From Acidobacteriaceae bacterium (lineage in GTDB: Bacteria; Acidobacteriota; Terriglobia; Terriglobales; Acidobacteriaceae): a stretch of 10,426 nt of DNA. Below are positions 6,775 to 10,426 of this stretch, one piece after another. The DNA lies in contig JASHTU010000358.1 of the NCBI GenBank assembly GCA_030040395.1, positions 1 through 10,426 on the forward strand. Reading direction: 5' to 3'. The notes under the pieces were generated by a model. The model saw only the letters and a list, made by a program, of their open reading frames with translations, ran no database searches and was not told the origin of the DNA. Made by a program: the position numbers and the translations under genes. The number at the start of each line of letters is the position of its first letter. Position 1 is the first letter of the stretch.

Positions 6775-8289
6775 ATGGCTACAGCAGAGACGTTGACCCG
6801 AACCACGGTTTCTCACTGGATCGACGGGAAACCCCAACCCGCAACTTCAGGACGCAGCGGAGCCGTGATGAACCCGGCCACCGGCGAGATGATCGCGGAA
6901 GTCGGCTTTGCATCCGCCGCGGACGTGGACCGCGCCGTCGCCTCGGCCAAAGCGGCATCGGTCCAGTGGCGCGCCACGGCGCTCTCGCGCCGCGCTGAAA
7001 TTATGTTCGCTTTCCGCGACCTCATCGCGCACAATCGCCAGCGCATTGCAGAGATCGTGAGCACGGAAAACGGCAAAACCCTTTCCGACGCCCTGGGTGA
7101 AGCGGCGCGCGGCGTTGAAAACGTCGAGTTCGCCTGCGGTGTTCCCCATCTGCTCAAGGGCGGCTACACCGAGCAGGCCAGCCGCGGCGTCGATGTCTAC
7201 CAGATTCGCCAGCCCTTGGGTGTCGTGGCCGGCATTACACCTTTTAACTTCCCCGCCATGGTTCCCCTGTGGATGCTCGCGAACGCCATCGCTTGCGGCA
7301 ACGCGTTCCTCCTCAAACCGTCCGAAAAGGACCCGTCGGCCAGCGTTCTCATCGCCCAGTTAGCCAAGGAAGCTGGCGTGCCCGATGGCGTGCTGAATCT
7401 CGTCCATGGCGACAAGGTCGCCGTCGACCGCATCCTCGATCATCCTGACATCAAGGCGGTCAGCTTCGTTGGCTCCACGCCCGTGGCCAAGTACATTTAT
7501 GAAACCGCTACGCGGAATGGCAAGCGCGTGCAGGCGCTTGGCGGAGCCAAGAACCACATGCTCGTCCTGCCCGACGCCGATATCAATATGGCCGCCGACG
7601 CCGCGGTCTCGGCCGGCTATGGCGCAGCCGGCGAGCGCTGCATGGCCATCTCCGTGGTCGTCGCCGTGGGCAGCGTCGCCGATCCACTCATCGAGGCCAT
7701 CCGCGAGCGTGTGGCCCGTATCAAGGTTGGCTCCGGTTTGGACCCCTCGAGCGAAATGGGTCCGCTCATCACCCGCGAGCATCGCGATCGCGTGGCTTCG
7801 CACCTTGACACGGCCTCCGCCGAGGGCGCCACCGTCGCTATCGATGGCCGCCGAGACCCAACGACTCGTCAAAACGGGTTCTTCCTCGGACCCTCCCTCA
7901 TCGACAACGCCAAGCCGGGCATGAAGTGCTACGACCAGGAGATCTTCGGCCCGGTGCTGAGCGTGGTCCGCGTTAACACCTACGCTGAGGCGATTCGGCT
8001 CATCAACGAGAACCCCTTCGGAAATGGCACGGCCATCTTCACGCAAAACGGCGGAGCCGCGCGACAGTTCCAGTTCGATGTCGAAGTCGGCATGGTGGGC
8101 GTCAATGTACCCATTCCGGTGCCCGTGGCTTACTACAGCTTTGGCGGCTGGAAGAGCTCGCTCTTCGGCGACCTGCACATGTACGGCCCTGAAGGCGTGC
8201 AGTTTTACACCCGCGCCAAAGTCGTCACCAGCCGCTGGCCCGATCCGTCCGCAAGCAAGGTAGACCTCGGCTTTCCGCAGGTGCGCTAG
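6775..8289 (+). CDS. mmsA: CoA-acylating (methyl)malonate-semialdehyde dehydrogenase
   Basis: A 504-residue aldehyde-dehydrogenase-superfamily enzyme that oxidatively decarboxylates malonate semialdehyde to acetyl-CoA, or methylmalonate semialdehyde to propionyl-CoA, using NAD+ and CoA. Seen: the N-terminal HWIDGK (14-19). PFNFP holds Asn158, and LLKPSE holds Lys181 and Glu184. FVGSTPVAKYIY (231-242) follows. Catalytic Cys289 lies in GERCM, and Glu389 in EIFGPV. The diagnostic feature is GGAKNHM (256-262): ordinary aldehyde dehydrogenases have a catalytic Glu in ELGGK, whereas the CoA-dependent MmsA/IolA group carries Asn here (Asn260). The ATG at 6775 follows AAGGAG at 6759-6764 and GGAGG at 6766-6770; an in-frame ATG at 6751 lacks comparable support. 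It lies between the carbamoylase and the aminotransferase, and completes the route from pyrimidines to central metabolism. It could equally serve valine or inositol breakdown, but no such neighbours are visible. Confidence 0.92.
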   Translation: MATAETLTRTTVSHWIDGKPQPATSGRSGAVMNPATGEMIAEVGFASAADVDRAVASAKAASVQWRATALSRRAEIMFAFRDLIAHNRQRIAEIVSTENGKTLSDALGEAARGVENVEFACGVPHLLKGGYTEQASRGVDVYQIRQPLGVVAGITPFNFPAMVPLWMLANAIACGNAFLLKPSEKDPSASVLIAQLAKEAGVPDGVLNLVHGDKVAVDRILDHPDIKAVSFVGSTPVAKYIYETATRNGKRVQALGGAKNHMLVLPDADINMAADAAVSAGYGAAGERCMAISVVVAVGSVADPLIEAIRERVARIKVGSGLDPSSEMGPLITREHRDRVASHLDTASAEGATVAIDGRRDPTTRQNGFFLGPSLIDNAKPGMKCYDQEIFGPVLSVVRVNTYAEAIRLINENPFGNGTAIFTQNGGAARQFQFDVEVGMVGVNVPIPVPVAYYSFGGWKSSLFGDLHMYGPEGVQFYTRAKVVTSRWPDPSASKVDLGFPQVR

Positions 8290-8375
8290 GTTCGAGAACG
8301 TTTCGATCAACCTGCGGGACCCCGTCCTCGATAAAGTTTCTTCGTGTCGCGGACGGGATGCCGCAAGGGAGCAGC

Positions 8376-9737
8376 ATGCCAGAAACCGCCGAAGCAAAGA
8401 CCCTCGCATCCGAAGAAATTACCGCCGTCACGCGGCAAACCAACTACGGCACGTGGCGCTTCCAGAAAGGTTGGAAGCCTCTCCACATCGCCGACGCCGA
8501 GGGCTGCTGGTTCATCGACGGCGCCGGCAAGCGCTACCTCGACTTCAGCGCGCAGTTGATGTGCGTCAACTTGGGGCATAAGAATTCCCGCGTAGTTGAA
8601 GCCATTGCCGAACAGGCGCGGGAACTGTGTTACGCCGCTCCGGGATTCGCCACCGCCGCGCGTGCCCGCCTCAGCGCCAAGCTCCTCGAGGTCCTGCCCG
8701 CCGGCCTCGACAAGTTCTTCTTCGCAACCAGCGGGACCGAAGCCAACGAAGCGGCGTTTAAGATCGCCCGCATGGCCACGGGCAAGACCAAGATCATCTC
8801 CCGTTATCGCTCCTATCACGGTTCCACCGCCGCCTCGATTGCGGCCACCGGCGATCCGCGTCGCTGGGCCATGGAGCCGGGCGGCAAGGCCTCGGGCTTC
8901 ATCTTCGCTCCGGAAACCAACTGTTACGACTGTCCCATCAAGCACACTTATCCTGCCTGCAACATCGCCTGCGCCGATTACATCGAGCACATGATCCGCA
9001 ATGAGAGCGACGTGGCCGCCGTCATTGTCGAGCCGGTCGTCGGCACCAACGGCGTGCTCGTGCCTCCGCCCGAATACCTGCCGCGCCTGCGTCGCATCTG
9101 CAACGATCACGGCGTCCTTCTCATCGCCGATGAAGTCATGGCTGGCTGGGGTCGCACCGGCAAATGGTTCGCGGTCAACCATTGGGGCGTCACGCCCGAC
9201 ATTCTGGTCACCGCAAAAGGGATCACCTCCGCCTATATCCCCCTCGGCCTGTGCGCCACCACTGCCACAATCGCCGCGTTCTTTGACGATCATTACTTTG
9301 CCCACGGCCATACGTATGAGGCGCATCCGCTCACGCTAGGTCCTGCGGTGGTCACCATTGAGGAGATGCAACGCCTCAAGCTGGTCGAGCGCGCCGCCGA
9401 GCTGGAGCCTTACGTGCGCGCCAGACTGGAAGCGCTCAAGGCCAACCATCCCTCTGTCGGCGATGTGCGCGGCCTGGGCCTGTTTTTCGCCGTCGAGCTC
9501 GTAAAGAACCGCGCCTCAAAGCAGCCCTTCAACACCATGCGTGACAAAGTAGAGGGCAAGCCCCTGGTCGTCGACCAGATCGCCACCCAGATGCTGGCCG
9601 ACGGCGTCTCCATCCAGAGCTGGTTGAGCCATTTCGTCATCGCTCCGCCTTTGATCGTCACCAAAGAGGAACTCGACTTCGGGCTGGCCGCCCTTAACAA
9701 ACATCTCAGCATCGCCGACGCGCTGGTGGACGCGTAG
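8376..9737 (+). CDS. Class III PLP-dependent omega-aminotransferase (probable beta-alanine / 3-aminoisobutyrate transaminase)
   Basis: A 453-residue fold-type I aminotransferase of class III. In this operon it most likely transfers the amino group of beta-alanine (or 3-aminoisobutyrate) to a keto acid, giving (methyl)malonate semialdehyde for the neighbouring MmsA. Seen: EGCWFIDGAGKRYLDF (42-57). The phosphate-binding SGTEANE is at 119-125, and RSYHG at 145-149 supplies the ring-stacking region. VIVEPVVG (217-224) is followed by ADEVMAGWGRTG, in which Asp252 contacts the PLP ring nitrogen. The Schiff-base lysine is Lys281 in TAKGITSAYIPLG. A four-cysteine insert (Cys183, 186, 195, 199) follows the large-domain core. 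Overall style resembles the taurine-pyruvate / 'aspartate aminotransferase family' branch, so the amino donor is inferred from context. The ATG at 8376 follows AAGGGAG at 8365-8371; an in-frame ATG at 8358 is an alternative that adds six residues. Last gene of the operon. Confidence 0.88.
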   Translation: MPETAEAKTLASEEITAVTRQTNYGTWRFQKGWKPLHIADAEGCWFIDGAGKRYLDFSAQLMCVNLGHKNSRVVEAIAEQARELCYAAPGFATAARARLSAKLLEVLPAGLDKFFFATSGTEANEAAFKIARMATGKTKIISRYRSYHGSTAASIAATGDPRRWAMEPGGKASGFIFAPETNCYDCPIKHTYPACNIACADYIEHMIRNESDVAAVIVEPVVGTNGVLVPPPEYLPRLRRICNDHGVLLIADEVMAGWGRTGKWFAVNHWGVTPDILVTAKGITSAYIPLGLCATTATIAAFFDDHYFAHGHTYEAHPLTLGPAVVTIEEMQRLKLVERAAELEPYVRARLEALKANHPSVGDVRGLGLFFAVELVKNRASKQPFNTMRDKVEGKPLVVDQIATQMLADGVSIQSWLSHFVIAPPLIVTKEELDFGLAALNKHLSIADALVDA

Positions 9738-10120
9738 GCGTGGCCCGCACGCATAGGTCCGGCCCGCACATAAACGTGGACGCTCCGCATCGTCGTAACC
9801 ATCGCAGGAGGATTCAGATCCAATAGCATTTTCGGAATTGGTGTAGACCGAAAGCTCGACGCCATGTGGCTGCTTCCTTAAGAAAAAGCCCCCCGTAAAT
9901 GCGCTCAAAAAAGTCTAGGTATATTCCGAAAATGCGCCAGGGCGCTTACGGAATCACTCCGCCTGGATTGCGCCGTCGAACACCAAAAGGCCGCCCGCGC
10001 GCTCGTCGCCGCGGAACCCTGCAAAGAGCCGCAGCCCGAGAACTCTGCTAAACTTGAGGAGGCGTAATCCAGGAGTCCGGCACGGTAAGGCCGGGCGTGG
10101 CGCCTAAAACAATCCAAGTT
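9738..10120. other. Non-coding interval between the operon and tRNA-Pro
   Basis: A 383-bp stretch with no recognised gene. It holds a short direct repeat GGCCCGCAC soon after the aminotransferase stop (9743-9751 and 9763-9771), and an imperfect inverted repeat (9826-9848 / 9913-9935). A further CGGAAT at 9949-9954 could pair with the same right arm. An open but start-less frame runs 9882-10067. No clear intrinsic terminator with a T-tract was found after the operon, and no convincing promoter for the tRNA was found. Confidence 0.5.
9826..9935. repeat. Imperfect 23-nt inverted repeat
   Basis: Left arm 9826-9848 reads GCATTTTCGGAAT, five unmatched bases, then TAGAC. The right arm 9913-9935 is its reverse complement with the same register: 13 matched, 5 unmatched, 5 matched (18 of 23). 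The arms are separated by 64 bp. No flanking target-site duplication is visible. It may be a large RNA hairpin, a protein-binding dyad, or the ends of a very small decayed element. Confidence 0.5.
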
Positions 10121-10197
<77 letters not shown>

Positions 10198-10222
10198 TCA
10201 TTTCTATCATATATTCAACAAC

Positions 10223-10426
10223 TTACGCGACCTTTTCGGTTGTGATGAACATTTGATTTTTTTGATACATTCGTACAACTACGGTGCGCAATCTCATCCC
10301 ATATTCCGCAGCCTTTTCCCTCCTAAGCGCTGCGTTATCTCTTACCCGATCGTACAAGTTATCCATCGATTCCCCAATGTGGTCCAGCCAGTAGTCACGG
10401 AGTTCGCTTCACCGGGGTTTCTCTGC
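10223..10426 (-). pseudogene. C-terminal fragment of a tyrosine recombinase (integrase), possibly frameshifted
   Basis: Reading leftward from 10408 to the TAA at 10225-10223 are 61 codons beginning SELRDYWLDHIGESMDNLY. The spacing of His (residue 10) to Tyr (residue 19) is H-x8-Y, as in the last two catalytic residues of tyrosine recombinases (compare the LGH...Y signature of XerD and lambda Int). The segment ELRDYW ahead of it and the charged tail DRVRDNAALRREKAAEYG fit the same fold end. The frame is closed by TGA at 10411-10409. The next frame over reads RNPGE just before it, a plausible continuation of such a domain, so a frameshift is suspected. The remaining upstream part is off the window. 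The gene ends 25 bp from the tRNA CCA and faces it, a typical integrase placement at a tRNA-integrated element. The family call rests on a short motif, so confidence is moderate. Confidence 0.5.

Noticed and set aside
8321..8357. CCCGTCC / GGACGGG inverted pair in the gap before the aminotransferase gene
   Set aside because: A 7-bp stem with a loop of over 20 nt in GC-rich DNA is easily chance; it has no T-tract and no repeat elsewhere.

Overview
The window is GC-rich chromosomal DNA with high GC at third codon positions. It most likely comes from a free-living soil-type bacterium. The metallo-beta-lactamase-fold secreted hydrolase, the DUF2127 membrane protein and the pyrimidine cluster together suggest an Acidobacteriota (Terriglobia-like) genome. 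That is an impression from protein family and style, not a proven placement.

Layout. Bases 1-979 carry two minus-strand genes: the 5' part of an exported metallo-beta-lactamase-fold hydrolase that runs off the left edge, and a DUF2127 integral membrane protein. A divergent gap of about 190 bp (980-1172) separates them from a plus-strand run of six genes (1173-9737): preT, preA, dihydropyrimidinase, an M20-family amidohydrolase/carbamoylase, CoA-acylating (methyl)malonate-semialdehyde dehydrogenase, and a class III aminotransferase. A non-coding stretch (9738-10120) with an imperfect inverted repeat follows. Then comes tRNA-Pro(CGG) at 10121-10197. Immediately past its CCA end, on the minus strand, is the C-terminal piece of a tyrosine recombinase.

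How the genes work together. The six genes encode a complete reductive pyrimidine catabolic route. PreT/PreA reduce uracil or thymine to the dihydropyrimidine. The hydantoinase-type enzyme opens the ring to the N-carbamoyl-beta-amino acid. The M20 hydrolase releases CO2, ammonia and beta-alanine (or 3-aminoisobutyrate). The class III aminotransferase makes (methyl)malonate semialdehyde. The MmsA-type dehydrogenase converts that to acetyl-CoA or propionyl-CoA. Spacing is tight in the first half (2 nt between preT and preA; an 11-nt overlap between dihydropyrimidinase and carbamoylase) and looser around mmsA (114 and 86 nt gaps). No transporter or regulator of the pathway lies inside the window.

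The right edge looks like the boundary of an integrated element: a tRNA gene with an intact 3' end, an abrupt shift to AT-richer sequence, and an inward-facing integrase terminus about 25 bp away that may be frame-disrupted. Nothing here clearly amounts to a new defence or enzymatic system. The points most worth a second look are the tRNA-linked integrase remnant, the inverted-repeat structure before the tRNA, the four-cysteine insert in the aminotransferase and the PreA active-site substitution.
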